Numbered from the stretch's first letter, positions 1 through 8,304 are shown. The stretch is 59,703 nt of DNA from Actinomycetota bacterium (GCA_003168255.1 PMSU01000033.1:13153-72855); one strand, 5' to 3'. Notes: generated by a model from the letters alone, not told the origin. Translations and numbers: made by a program.

Positions 1-119
1 CCACCGGTGGGGGGCTCTGCCACATCGATCTTCGGCGGCGCTATGGAAGACGTGGCTCACGGGGTCGGTGGTGCCGATGTGACGGGAGTAATCCGGTCGG
101 CAGGGTCCGCGGGCATCAC
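1..119 (-). repeat. Dispersed repeat, left window edge copy
   Basis: Read on the minus strand, this matches 59617-59703 (plus) and, from the stop-codon-proximal part onward, 40689-40762 (plus). It holds the last codons of an FG-GAP-type reading frame (ending ...APPTP, stop at 57-59) and then half of a hairpin whose stem is AAGATCGATGTGGC. The window starts exactly at the palindrome CCACCGGTGG that lies in the hairpin loop of the internal copy. The repeat is therefore cut at its centre, which is where a short-read assembly would be expected to break. Confidence 0.8.
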
Positions 120-533
120 AAGTTGCCCCAAGGCCGCCACTGAGTACCCGAAGCCGCTGCCCGACGGTGCCGGGGCGAGAACGCTCTGCTCGATGTGCCC
201 GGGGCACGGAGATGTAGGCCACGCCACCGGATTCAGCGTTCGGCGCCCCGCCACGGCCATGCCAAAGTGGTCACCGGCAGCCTCTTCCCGACTGGCCAAC
301 TCGGCGGCCTGAGACCACTGTCCTCGTGGCGAGCGTTGAAAGGCATATGCCGCCCCGGCCTCGTGGTCGTGATGCCAGGCGCCCACGACGAGCGTATTGC
401 CCGACAGGCCAACCGATTGCCCGAACGAGTCGGCGGTCTCTCCATCGGCCGCAGTGAGCTTCACCTCTCTGACCCAGGTTCCACGGCTAGTGCGATGAAA
501 CACGTATACGCTGCGCATAATGAGTGCCGACAT
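57..533 (-). pseudogene. FG-GAP (integrin alpha-like) repeat protein, decayed fragment
   Basis: The frame has two clear FG-GAP-type blades: one ending DSFGQSVGLSGNTLVVGA and one around AAGDHFGMAVA, each followed by the usual AAY.F.R..RG.W segment. These proteins are secreted beta-propellers of unknown ligand in actinomycetes. After the second blade the match moves to another frame (a GGVAYISV-like strand near 230-260) and then back (GSGFGYSVA). There is no signal peptide and no convincing start. I read this as the 3' part of a longer gene that has lost its 5' end and picked up frameshifts. Its last codons belong to the dispersed repeat found at the other window end. Confidence 0.6.
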
Positions 534-715
534 TCTCGTCGGGAGCCCCTATTCGCTCTTGCTGCTCGCCATCTGCGTCTCATCAATAGCCTCTTCTCCG
601 CGCTTGTGCAGGCAGGTTCTTGCCTAATGAAACCCATGGAGATCGGGCATGCGCGACAGGCAGCGCCGGGTCGGCGCTGCCCGTCGGGAGTTAGCGGGAT
701 CCTGGCATCGGGATG

Positions 716-1597
716 TCAGGTGCCAGCGCAGACGGTCGAGGCAGTGAGACTGGTCGCGGTGGTCTCGCCGTCGCTCTCGTAGATGTGCCAGCCGTTGTCG
801 GCTGGGTAGTCGGTGTTCAGGTCGATCGTCGTCGCGCTCTCATCAAACTGGGTGATGCTGCCCCCGCCGAGGGGAACGCTGTCTCCCGGGCACGAGACCA
901 CGGCTTCGGCCTGTTCCCCGGCCGGGATCGAAACCGAGCTGCCCGTCGCCACCGACCAGCCTGCTGGCTTGTGGTGGCAGATGGAGTAGACGGTGAAGTT
1001 TGACACGTCCCCCGTGCTGCTCATGAAGACCTCCCACCCACTGTGGCCGTTCCCGAGGGCGTACGGCGTCGTCGTGCTGATGTTGACCCCGGTGTTCGTT
1101 GTGTCTGACAGGACACCCCCGCCGATCACTTTGCTGCCCGAGGGGCAATCCATCGCCGCGTCTGTCTCCCCCAGGCCCGTCACACCCGCGGCTGTGGCGA
1201 TCTTGTACCCGGCGGACTGGGCTATGCAGACGACATAGACCTCGAAGGAGGTCTCGGTGCCGGTCGTGTTGTTGACGTCGAGTTCCCACGTCTGACCGTC
1301 CGGGTAAGAGCTGTTGATGCTCGCAGCCACGTTGTCGCCGTTTTCGACGAAGGCGCCCCCGCCGGCGGGCTGCTTGGTCCCCGGGCAGCTGGCGGAGCCG
1401 TGCGTTTGTGTCCCTGTCGCCGCGTCGAAGGGCCCGTTGCTGACGACGGTGTAGCCCTTTGGCATGTTGAAGGCACGGATCGACGCTGGTCCGGCGTGCG
1501 GTGACCCCTTCGTTGTGACTGCACCGGCAGCCGTCCCCGACAGCAACATCGCGCTTCCCGCTATCCCGGCAATGAGGACCGCACTGAGGTTCTTCAT
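716..1597 (-). CDS. Secreted three-repeat protein of unknown function
   Basis: The product is 293 aa. It begins with a signal peptide (MKNLSAVLIAG..., Ala-rich cleavage region near residue 26). The mature part has three copies of a ~75-residue module: a CPG or CPSG motif, a GGG turn, a 'dVaaSINSSYPDG'-like segment, a W.vdvnN or W.v strand, and a closing V.....C strand. Two cysteines per module suggest one disulphide each. A good ribosome site (AAGGGAG) lies 7 nt upstream of the ATG. Such Cys/Gly repeat proteins are common as secreted hypothetical proteins in actinomycetes. I know of no assigned function. It is transcribed alone, with no operon partner. Confidence 0.75.
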   Translation of the reverse strand: MKNLSAVLIAGIAGSAMLLSGTAAGAVTTKGSPHAGPASIRAFNMPKGYTVVSNGPFDAATGTQTHGSASCPGTKQPAGGGAFVENGDNVAASINSSYPDGQTWELDVNNTTGTETSFEVYVVCIAQSAGYKIATAAGVTGLGETDAAMDCPSGSKVIGGGVLSDTTNTGVNISTTTPYALGNGHSGWEVFMSSTGDVSNFTVYSICHHKPAGWSVATGSSVSIPAGEQAEAVVSCPGDSVPLGGGSITQFDESATTIDLNTDYPADNGWHIYESDGETTATSLTASTVCAGT

Positions 1598-2064
1598 TCT
1601 GCTCCCTTAGCTCGGGATCGCGCCCGTTGGTTCGGGATCGTGACCGTTGAATACACCGTAAAGGTCTTTGGCCCGGAATGCACTAATAGTGCTTACTCAA
1701 TTCTGGAAGCAGGCGGGCACCGTCTGCCAGGCGAGCTGAGAGCGCTGCCCGACTGAGTCTCAATCCGCCCTGGAAATATGTATCGGTAAGCGTTTTCGAC
1801 GCGAGAAGTGTCCTCTGAATCTGGTGTCGCGCGCGATTGGTTTATCTCGACTTCCACGCATTAAGCGACCACGTAGGGTAATTTTTTAGTCGCCGTTCGA
1901 TGGTCATGGCATCCATCGGGACCCATCCATCCCGCCCCCTTACGTGAGCCGCTCGCTCTGCCATGAGCGAATCTGCTGCGAGCCAAGAATGCTGACGTAG
2001 CAACGCAGTCGGGCCGAGAGTGGAGAGACCGCGGCGACGGCAGCCGCCACGACAAGGAGGACCG
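1598..2064. other. Intergenic region between divergent genes
   Basis: No gene is visible. Next to the secreted-protein gene are two imperfect direct repeats starting TCGGGATCG (1612 and 1632), a possible regulator site. On the clpP side, TCGCTC (1953-1958) and GAGCGA (1965-1970) form a 6-bp inverted repeat with a 6-nt spacer about 95 nt before the clpP start. This is a candidate operator for the nearby PopR-like protein, but the binding motif is not proven. Confidence 0.4.
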
Positions 2065-2718
2065 ATGGCGCCACTCATCGTCGGCTGGGATCCAGCCCTG
2101 AACCCACGAGCCGCCGAGGATGGCACGCCTGCGACGCGGTTCGACGACCACCTGGCCGCGGAGTTGCTCACACAGCGGATCGTCTTCCTTGGCACCCAGG
2201 TCGACGAGGTCTCCGCGAACCGGGTTTGCGCGCAACTGCTCCTCCTGTCGGCGAGAGACCCGCGAACCGACATCAGCCTCTGCATCAACAGTCCGGGCGG
2301 GTCGGTGACGGCGGGGCTGGCGATCTACGACACGATGCGACTGATCCCGAACGACGTATCGACACTTGCCATGGGGTTCGCCGCGAGCATGGGCCAGTTC
2401 CTCCTCACCGTCGGGGCGAAAGGGAAACGCTGCGCGCTGCCGAACGCGCGGATCATGATGCACCAGCCGTCGGCCGGCATTGGCGGGACCACCGCCGACA
2501 TCGCGATCCAGGCCGAGAACCACGAGTTCATGAAGAAGGCCATCGAGCGGATCACCGCGGAGCACACCGGCCAAAGCGAGGAGACGATCTCCCACGACGG
2601 TGACCGCGACCGGTGGTTCACGGCCGAGCAGGCAAAGGAGTACGGCATGGTCGATCGCGTCGTCGAGTCGCTCGATGACGTCCGCCCGGCCGGTTCACAG
2701 CGACGGGTAGGACTCTGA
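2065..2718 (+). CDS. clpP: ATP-dependent Clp protease proteolytic subunit, ClpP3-like
   Basis: ClpP is a tetradecameric serine protease chamber fed by Clp ATPases in the cytosol. The 217-aa product keeps the full triad: Ser108 in GFAASMG, His133 in MMHQP and Asp182 in DRDR. The [11 protein letters not shown] substrate-loop motif is at 74-84. I chose ATG 2065 because AAGGAGG (2054-2060) sits 4 nt before it; an upstream in-frame ATG at 2020 lacks a site. The next clpP starts 1 nt after this stop, so the two form an operon and probably a mixed complex. The pair plus the convergent PopR-like gene matches the second (stress-inducible) clpP3-clpP4 locus of Streptomyces rather than clpP1-clpP2. Confidence 0.93.
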   Translation: MAPLIVGWDPALNPRAAEDGTPATRFDDHLAAELLTQRIVFLGTQVDEVSANRVCAQLLLLSARDPRTDISLCINSPGGSVTAGLAIYDTMRLIPNDVSTLAMGFAASMGQFLLTVGAKGKRCALPNARIMMHQPSAGIGGTTADIAIQAENHEFMKKAIERITAEHTGQSEETISHDGDRDRWFTAEQAKEYGMVDRVVESLDDVRPAGSQRRVGL

Positions 2719-2719
2719 C

Positions 2720-3322
2720 ATGGGCCAGTACACAATCCCGACCGTGATCGAGCGCACCCCGCTAGGGGAACGGGCGTACGACATCTACAGTCGGCTGCTG
2801 TCCGAGCGGATCATCTTCCTCGGCACCGAGATAGACGATGGCGTGGCCAATGTCGTCATTGCCCAGCTGCTCCACCTCGACTGGTCCATTCCGGACCGCG
2901 AGATCTCGATCTACATCAATTCACCGGGCGGCTCGTTCACATCACTCATGGCGATCTACGACACGATGACCTTCGTTGGCGCGCCGATCTCGACGTTCTG
3001 TGTAGGCCAGGCGGCCTCGACCGCTGCCATACTCCTGGCCGGGGGAGAGCCCGGACGGCGGTTCGTCCTCGAGCACGCCCGCGTGCTGCTGGGGCAGCCG
3101 GCGAGCGGCGTTCAGCAGGGGATGGTCTCCGACCTCAGCCTCCAGGCCAAGGAGATGCTCCGGATCCGCTCCGAGGTCGAGGAGGTCCTATCCCGGCACA
3201 CGCACCACGACGTCGCGACCCTCCGCGCGGACATGGATCGCGACAAGGTCTTCAACGCCCACGAGGCAGTAGCGTACGGGCTCGCTGACGAAGTCATCAG
3301 CAAGCGGGTCGCAGTTGCCTGA
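2720..3322 (+). CDS. clpP: ClpP4-like subunit lacking the catalytic histidine
   Basis: This 200-aa ClpP paralogue lies directly downstream of the first. It has [10 protein letters not shown], the nucleophile region GQAASTAA (Ser100) and an Asp in DRDK (175). Where ClpP normally has R-(I/V)-(M/L)-(I/L)-H-Q-P, this protein reads RVLLGQP: Gly125 (GGG) replaces His. A His codon cannot become GGG by one base change, so a simple sequencing error is unlikely. The subunit is probably catalytically weak or dead and may serve a structural or regulatory role beside the active upstream subunit, as inactive ClpP homologues do elsewhere. The ATG follows the previous stop by one base (TGACATG). Confidence 0.9.
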   Translation: MGQYTIPTVIERTPLGERAYDIYSRLLSERIIFLGTEIDDGVANVVIAQLLHLDWSIPDREISIYINSPGGSFTSLMAIYDTMTFVGAPISTFCVGQAASTAAILLAGGEPGRRFVLEHARVLLGQPASGVQQGMVSDLSLQAKEMLRIRSEVEEVLSRHTHHDVATLRADMDRDKVFNAHEAVAYGLADEVISKRVAVA

Positions 3323-3357
3323 CGTGCTTGGCGGCCCTCGCTCCGGCAATGTGGTGC

Positions 3358-3390
3358 GCCAACCGCGCCCGGCGAGGGGTGCGGGTTGGC
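3358..3390. terminator. Likely bidirectional terminator between clpP pair and popR-like gene
   Basis: GCCAACCGC (3358-3366) can pair with GCGGGTTGGC (3381-3390), with one bulge, in the gap between two convergent genes. There is no clear T-tract. Confidence 0.45.
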
Positions 3391-3392
3391 TG

Positions 3393-3941
3393 TCAGGCGG
3401 CGATGCTCATATCTCCCAGCCGTGAGGTCACCCGCGCCCCGGTATGCCGGGTGCTCAGTTCTGCGACGGGCGTCACTGGGCCGTCGTCACCGTCTGCGGT
3501 GACGACGCGCCCGGAGCTGAGGCCGCGCTTCGGGGTGACCTGGGCGGCGGCCTTGGACAGCCTCGCTTGAGCGAGGTGGGCGAGCTCATCTTGGGCCAAG
3601 GCGAGGAGATCGGCAAGTCCGAGGCCGAGGGCGTGAGCGGCAGCCGCGAGAACTTCGGAAGAGGCCTCCTTGCGGCCGCGCTCTATCTCGGAGAGATAGG
3701 GCATCGAGATCCGAGCCGGGTCGGCTACGTCTTTAAGGGTGCGTTCCTGGGCGAGACGCTCGCGCCGCAGGACATCACCAACGATGTGCCGCCAGAGGGG
3801 CTCTCTGGTTGCGGGGGTTGAGGCCGGCAGCGGAGCCCGGACCGCAGGACGGGCTGGAGCAGCGGCCGGGGCCGGCGCATCAGCTGCTGTAGCCGGGCGC
3901 AGTGGAATGACGCGGGCTTGGTTAGGCGCGTGACTGCTCAC
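3393..3941 (-). CDS. popR: XRE-family regulator, PopR/ClgR-like
   Basis: Residues ~49-112 form a Cro/C1-type helix-turn-helix (LWRHIVGDVLRRER... ISMPYLSEIERGRKEAS), the signature of the ClgR/PopR activators of clp genes. A Pro/Ala-rich N-terminal arm precedes it. The protein ends ...DMSIAA. In Streptomyces PopR two C-terminal alanines are needed for degradation by ClpP1P2, so the Ala-Ala end here fits a protease-controlled activator of the facing clpP pair. The start is uncertain: GTG 3941 is plausible, with an in-frame ATG at 4052 that would add 37 residues of unconserved-looking sequence. The symbol rests on context plus domain and tail. Confidence 0.8.
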   Translation of the reverse strand: MSSHAPNQARVIPLRPATAADAPAPAAAPARPAVRAPLPASTPATREPLWRHIVGDVLRRERLAQERTLKDVADPARISMPYLSEIERGRKEASSEVLAAAAHALGLGLADLLALAQDELAHLAQARLSKAAAQVTPKRGLSSGRVVTADGDDGPVTPVAELSTRHTGARVTSRLGDMSIAA

Positions 3942-4064
3942 CTCTTCAGGGTAGGAGCGTTGCGCTCGGCAGGGAGGGAACAACGTTCTGCCTTCGGCGA
4001 ATTCAGGTGACGCGGGCGCCGATGTCCAGTGCGCGGATCGGCCCGGACGCACCGCCCACCGCCC

Positions 4065-4426
4065 TATACTCTGCGCCGTGCCGAGGAAGGTAGAACTGGG
4101 GTGACCTCCCCGCCGACGTTCGTGCAGCGGTCCGCGGGCATACCGGCCCGGTTATGGGAGCCGAGTCCGCGGTCTGTGGGTTTAGCACCCAGATCGCCGT
4201 CACCTCGGACACTGCAAGCGGTCAGGTGATCGTCAAGGGGATGCGGCTGGATCATGCGGAGCATGGACGCAACAGTGCGAGGCTGCGATCAATCAGCATG
4301 TCGTCCCCCTCTGGCCGGGGGGGGGGGCTCCGCCTGGTGCGTCTTGTTCCTCGATCCATCGGCGGGCGTCAGCACTCATGTAGACCCAAGATGAGAGCTC
4401 AGGCACGCGAACCAGTACCTTCTTGA
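4065..4426 (+). pseudogene. Decayed aminoglycoside-phosphotransferase-family gene, 5' part
   Basis: A -10-like TATACT (4065-4070) lies 7 nt before GTG 4078, which would give a leaderless start. The family N-terminus is readable only by changing frames. DLPADVRAAVRGHTGPV continues into a VTSDTASGQVIVKGMRLDH strand typical of the phosphotransferase N-lobe. The next piece, EAAINQHVVPLW, is in another frame. A third, RSIGGRQHS, follows an 11-G run at 4317-4327. Nothing of the catalytic HxD or DxD region follows. The gene is therefore both frameshifted and cut off. The G-run could be a sequencing error, but it would not explain the other shifts. Confidence 0.6.
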
Positions 4427-4581
4427 TGCGGGCCAACACTCGATCACCCCACTTGACGAAATCTGCACCGGGCAGTTCTGGCCGGAACCTAAGGTCACTG
4501 GCGAAATGTGCTCGCCCTCGCCGGAGGACGTCGTCGTGGGAAAAACTCCAATCGAATTCAATGACGGGCGAGTCTCTGGAG

Positions 4582-4783
4582 TCACTTCACCGACCAGTAC
4601 GTCGCCGAGGTGTCCGGGTAAGCGCTGTTGCCGGTGGCCATCGTCCAGCTGAGCTGACAGCTCACCGGCCCCGCGGCGGTCCTTGCCGTCCCCGGCCTGG
4701 CCAGCGGTGGCCGACAGCGCCGACGTCAGGCCAGCGATTAAGGTAACGACCCCCACGGTGGTGATCCGCCGTTGCGCTTTCAT
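4582..4783 (-). pseudogene. Small secreted protein, frameshifted
   Basis: The ATG at 4783 has a GGGAGA site and opens a clear signal peptide (MKAQRRITTVGVVTLIAGLT..., Ala-rich to about residue 30). Near residue 33 the protein-like sequence moves to another frame, where it continues as SCQLSWTMATGNSAYPDT and ends SATYWSVK-stop at 4582. The original frame continues to 4376 but looks non-coding. Without the shift this would be a ~68-aa secreted protein. It may be a true pseudogene or a one-base sequence error. Function is unknown. Confidence 0.5.
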
Positions 4784-4996
4784 GGTGTCTCCCGGTAACC
4801 GCCCGGCCTAAAGGAACTGTTTGACCTCAACTCCATCCCTGTACGCGGCATTTTACGCCCGTCACGCAGGTCGTGTGGCAGCAGGTGTCACTGGCCGGTG
4901 CAGTTGACGAGAAGCCGCACATCGGTGTCGGTGATTCGGTCACTGCATGTAGCGAGCAGCACGTGATCGGCTCGGTCACGTGGCGACCGCGCGCGG

Positions 4997-5027
4997 TATA
5001 GTGCTGGGGAAATCGTTACCAGGAGGG
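4997..5027 (+). promoter_or_regulatory. Promoter -10 and ribosome site of the kelch gene
   Basis: TATAGT (4997-5002) is a good actinobacterial -10 box, and AGGAGGG (5021-5027) a strong ribosome site, but it lies 16 nt from the ATG at 5044, longer than usual. Confidence 0.4.
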
Positions 5028-5043
5028 CGGGACGATACAGCAG

Positions 5044-6120
5044 ATGTCTGGCTCATGTGGAGTTAAGGCTGCCGGAGTGATCAGGAGTGACTGGCCCGCA
5101 CCGCGGACAGTCTCGTTGGCAGCGCCGCCCCGGCGGGTCGTGTGGCGGGCCTGGGCGGCCTTGTTCGCCGCCGTCGTAGTTGTCCTGTCGGCTCAGTCGG
5201 CTGTGCTGGCGAGTTCTCCCGCGGCCGCGGACTGGACTAAGCAGTCGCCCGCGACCAGCCCGCCTGCCCTGGCATTCGCGTCGATGGCCTATGACGCGGC
5301 TACCGGCAATACTGTCTTGTTCGGCGGTTACGGTCATGGCCGGCGTCTCAGTGGCACCTGGACGTGGAATGGGTTGACCTGGACTAAGCAGTCGCCCGCG
5401 ACCCACCCGCCTGCCCTGGAAAACGCGTCGATGGCCTATGACGCGGCTACCGGCAATATTCTCTTGTTCGGCGGTTACGGCGATCACGGCCATCACGACT
5501 TTCTCAGTGGCACCTGGACCTGGAATGGGTTGACCTGGACTAAGCAGTCGCCCGCGACCCACCCGCCTGCCCGGGGAAGCGCGTCGATGGCCTATGACGC
5601 GGCTACCGGCAATATTCTCTTGTTCGGCGGCCAAAACGCCTATCACGGCTATCTCGCTGACACCTGGATCTGGGATGGGTTGACCTGGACTCAGCGGGCA
5701 TCCGCGACCCACCCGCGTGCCCAGTATGGGGCGTCGATGGCCTATGACGCGGCTACCGGCGACATCGTCTTGCTGGACGGTAACGGCCATGGAACCACCC
5801 TCCCTGACACCTGGACCTGGGATGGTTCGACCTGGACTCAGCAGTCGCCCGCGACCAGCCCGCCCGGCCGGGCATTCGCGTCGATGGCCTATGACGCGGC
5901 CACCAGCGGCATTGTCTTGTTCGGCGGTGCCGGCATGCACGGACTCATCGCTGACACCTGGACCTGGGATGGTTCGACCTGGACTCAGCAGTCGCCCGCG
6001 ACCAGCCCGCCCGGCCGGGAATCCGCGTCGATGGCCTATGACGCGGCTACCAGCAGCATTGTCTTGTTCGGCGGCTCGATTGGTAATCATAATCTCGCTG
6101 ATACCTGGATTTGGGGCTAG
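5044..6120 (+). CDS. Secreted kelch-repeat beta-propeller protein
   Basis: The 358-aa product has a long basic N-terminus, a hydrophobic segment (~42-60) that acts as signal peptide or anchor, and then six kelch units of about 50 residues. Each runs W(T)..SPATxPP......ASMAYDAATG.ivLFGG......DTWtWdG.t, with the GG turn and spaced Trp typical of a propeller blade. Six blades suggest a closed propeller. The DNA of the units is almost identical between blades (the ASMAYDAAT stretch repeats with hardly a change), so the array is young or kept uniform by recombination. It is probably an extracellular binding protein; its ligand is unknown. No operon partner. Confidence 0.85.
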   Translation: MSGSCGVKAAGVIRSDWPAPRTVSLAAPPRRVVWRAWAALFAAVVVVLSAQSAVLASSPAAADWTKQSPATSPPALAFASMAYDAATGNTVLFGGYGHGRRLSGTWTWNGLTWTKQSPATHPPALENASMAYDAATGNILLFGGYGDHGHHDFLSGTWTWNGLTWTKQSPATHPPARGSASMAYDAATGNILLFGGQNAYHGYLADTWIWDGLTWTQRASATHPRAQYGASMAYDAATGDIVLLDGNGHGTTLPDTWTWDGSTWTQQSPATSPPGRAFASMAYDAATSGIVLFGGAGMHGLIADTWTWDGSTWTQQSPATSPPGRESASMAYDAATSSIVLFGGSIGNHNLADTWIWG

Positions 6121-6395
6121 CGCACACCGCTTGAAACCGCCCACATTGGCTTCACCTGATGCTTCACACCGCCAGCCCGGGCGTCCTCGATCGTGTGAAT
6201 GGCCCGGCGTCGGTGAGGTAGTTGGTCCGCAGGGTCTGGTGCCAGCGTCACACCTTGCCGGTGGTGGTCGGCGAATAGGGTCTGGCGGCCGTGCGCGCGT
6301 CTTCACCGATCCGACCCTGCCTGGTGAGGAACCCGTCACCATTATGACTGGACTCGTCCATGCGGCAGCGAGCGGCGACCGCGATGGCCGCCGGG

Positions 6396-6638
6396 CTAAA
6401 GGTGGCTGATCAGTATCAGCACGAGCATGACAACCATTGCAGCGGCGATCAGGCCCATGACGATCACCGCGGCATCGGTCAAGCCGACCAAGTGCAGCCG
6501 GGTTGCGCGCGCTTCAGCCAGCGCTTTCTGCTTGCGCTGGGCCTTGCTCAGCTTCCGCCGATATCCCGGCGGCGTTGGTAGGCGCAGCCGCCGCTGCGGC
6601 TTGTATGCCGAGATTCTCGGATCATTGAGGTCGTCCAT
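6396..6638 (-). CDS. Small tail-anchored membrane protein
   Basis: The 80-aa product starts with a short acidic stretch (MDDLNDPRI), has a Lys/Arg-rich middle (residues 13-46) and ends in one hydrophobic helix (~52-78), with almost nothing after it. A GGGAGGT ribosome site precedes the ATG by 4 nt. I do not recognise the family. The topology suggests a cytoplasmic basic domain held at the membrane. It stands alone between the kelch gene and the integration hotspot. Confidence 0.6.
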   Translation of the reverse strand: MDDLNDPRISAYKPQRRLRLPTPPGYRRKLSKAQRKQKALAEARATRLHLVGLTDAAVIVMGLIAAAMVVMLVLILISHL

Positions 6639-6800
6639 CGGGACCTCCCAGCTAGAGATCCAGTCTCACCAAGCTAGCATCCTGCCGGACACCGGCGAAC
6701 GGACAACGCTTGCTGAGTGACGCTGCTGATGCTAGTACCGCCGGAAGAAACAGCTCGATACGTAGCTACTGCTGTACCATGCTGCTGTACAAGATCGTCG

Positions 6801-6832
6801 AAGGCCGGGTTCCGAGCATAGAACCGGCCTTT
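6801..6832. terminator. Rho-independent-type hairpin
   Basis: AAGGCCGGGTTC pairs with GAACCGGCCTT (one bulge) around an 8-nt loop and is followed by TT. It lies next to the outermost tRNA-Pro fragment, where the terminator of the original tRNA transcript would be expected. Confidence 0.55.
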
Positions 6833-6840
6833 GACCTGAG

Positions 6841-6885
6841 TCGGGGTGCCGGATTTGAACCGGCGGCCTCTTCGTCCCGAACGAT
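6841..6885 (-). repeat. Diverged 3' fragment of tRNA-Pro (outer att remnant)
   Basis: On the minus strand this runs from the anticodon loop (TTCGGGA) through the variable loop, T-arm and 3' acceptor strand of a tRNA-Pro. The anticodon part matches the intact tRNA at 21776-21849, but the T-stem is GCCGG/CCGGC instead of GGGAG/CTCCC and the acceptor side is one base shorter. There is no 5' half. I read it as the outermost att scar of an earlier integration into the same tRNA gene. Confidence 0.7.
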
Positions 6886-7024
6886 GTAAAAACGGCCAAT
6901 CGCAAGAGCTGGTCGGCGTGATTCTGAGTGATAAAGTCCAACGTCCGGAGGCATCTGCCGGCTGAGGTCTACGACAGCGACGACGCAGATCGCACCTGCT
7001 GCCGGACCGGTGTTTCCTAGACCG

Positions 7025-7409
7025 CTACTCCGCCGTCCAGCAGGCTTCTGCCCAGACGATCTGGCCGCTGGCATCCACGGTGTGTCCGAACTTGTCGGCC
7101 AGGGCGGCGATGATGGCCAGCCCGCGCCCGTATTCATCATCCGGGCTGCCGCTGTCCGGATCGGGATGTCATTCGCCGCTGCTGGTGTCGGAGACCTCGA
7201 TGCGTGCCCAGTTGAGTCCGGTACGAATGGTTACGGTGAACTCCCCTCCCGGATCACCAGCCGGGGTATGGCGGATCGCATTGCTGACAAGCTGAGGCGA
7301 TGAGTTCCATGTCGTCGCCGCCGGGCGAATCGGCCAGGACGCTGCGGACGAACCGGCGGGCTGATGGGACGATGGCAGCCAGGCCGGGGAAGGTGGCGGA
7401 AGTCTCCAC
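7025..7409 (-). pseudogene. ATP-binding (HATPase, anti-sigma factor-like) protein, broken
   Basis: Reading from GTG 7409 (GGGGAG site 8 nt upstream), the sequence runs VETSATFPGLAAIVPSARRF as in RsbW/SpoIIAB-type regulatory kinases. One frameshift occurs just before the N-box QLVSNAIRHTP. After EVSDTSSGE comes an in-frame TGA at 7168-7170, most simply a CGA-to-TGA change. The frame then continues DEYGRGLAIIAALADKFG, the G-box, to the stop at 7025. Both ATP-binding motifs are recognisable, but the gene cannot make a full protein without two repairs. It is divergent from the GntR gene. Confidence 0.65.
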
Positions 7410-7442
7410 TTGATGCTCTCCCCTTCGACACGCGACACCAAG

Positions 7443-7472
7443 CTGAGTACTCAGCTTGCACCTGAGTACTCA
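7443..7472. promoter_or_regulatory. Twin palindromic operators in the GntR promoter
   Basis: Two TGAGTACTCA palindromes (7444-7453 and 7463-7472) lie 19 bp apart, start to start. The first extends to an 18-bp perfect palindrome, AAGCTGAGTACTCAGCTT. They sit between the divergent ATP-binding pseudogene and the GntR gene and are the obvious candidates for autorepression. Confidence 0.6.
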
Positions 7473-7491
7473 CCTTCGTCAAGCTAGACGC

Positions 7492-8235
7492 GTGCCTTCG
7501 CCCACCTATCAGCGCATCGCTGACGATCTGCGCGCAGCCATCGTGGATGGCAGCCTGCCACCCGGTGCCAAGCTGCCCAGCCGCCACGAACTCGCCCGCC
7601 AGTACGAGGTCTCCGATCGGGTAGCCGTGGAGGCCGTCCGGCTGCTGGCCGCTGAGGGTTTCGTCGAAGCCAGATCTGGGTCAGGCACCTACGTGCGGCA
7701 ACGTCCGCAGCAGCAGCGACTCGCCCGTTCCTGGTACACCGATCGCCGGGGCGGCTCGCCGTTCCGCGCGGAGACGGACGCGGCGGGCCGGACCGGAACC
7801 TGGGAGTGCTCAAGCAAACGCGTGGCCATGACTCCCGCCGTGGCGGAGCGTCTTGGCGTCGCTGTAGGTGATCCGGGGATGTGTACCCGCTACACCTTCC
7901 TGGACGACAGCGAGCCGGTGACCCTCTCCACCAGCTGGGAGCCCCTGGACCTGACCGAGGGAACCCCGATCATGTTTCCCGAGGAAGGACCCCACGCCGC
8001 GCGCGGCGTCGTGGACCGGATGGCCGTCATCGGCCAGCAGATCACCCGCACAGTTGAAACCGTGACTGCCCGCACCGCGCTGGCCGCCGAGGCTGAGCAG
8101 CTTCACGCCCGGCCAGGCGGCATCGTCATGACGATCACGCGCGTCTATCACACCGCCGACCGGCCGGTAGAAACAGCCGACATCGTTATCCCGGTGGAGC
8201 GGTATGCGCTGGTTTATGAGGTTCCGGTCCGATAG
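7492..8235 (+). CDS. GntR/HutC-family repressor (KorSA-like)
   Basis: The 247-aa protein has an N-terminal GntR winged helix (YQRIADDLRAAIVDGSLPPG, then SRHELARQYEVSDRVAVEAV; residues ~5-70) and a C-terminal UTRA effector domain (~95-245). Such regulators, e.g. KorSA of pSAM2, repress transfer and activation genes of actinomycete integrative elements. I chose GTG 7492 because an upstream ATG at 7456 would place the twin palindromic operators inside the gene. It lies outside the current element's left att, so it belongs to the older remnant. It could still act on the present AICE in trans. A UTRA ligand cannot be predicted. Confidence 0.8.
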   Translation: MPSPTYQRIADDLRAAIVDGSLPPGAKLPSRHELARQYEVSDRVAVEAVRLLAAEGFVEARSGSGTYVRQRPQQQRLARSWYTDRRGGSPFRAETDAAGRTGTWECSSKRVAMTPAVAERLGVAVGDPGMCTRYTFLDDSEPVTLSTSWEPLDLTEGTPIMFPEEGPHAARGVVDRMAVIGQQITRTVETVTARTALAAEAEQLHARPGGIVMTITRVYHTADRPVETADIVIPVERYALVYEVPVR

Positions 8236-8304
8236 CCGTCGCGGTCGTCCTGGCCGCAGAACATCACGCGAAGGACTCCACGGTCAAATGACGGTCAAAC
8301 GATC

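Noticed and set aside
5053..6342. 429-codon minus-strand frame
   Set aside because: It is the antisense of the kelch repeats; its own repeats only mirror them and it is Arg/Gly-rich without domains.
6841..6885. Second tRNA-Pro gene
   Set aside because: Only the 3' half is present; no 5' acceptor, D-arm or 5' anticodon stem follows.
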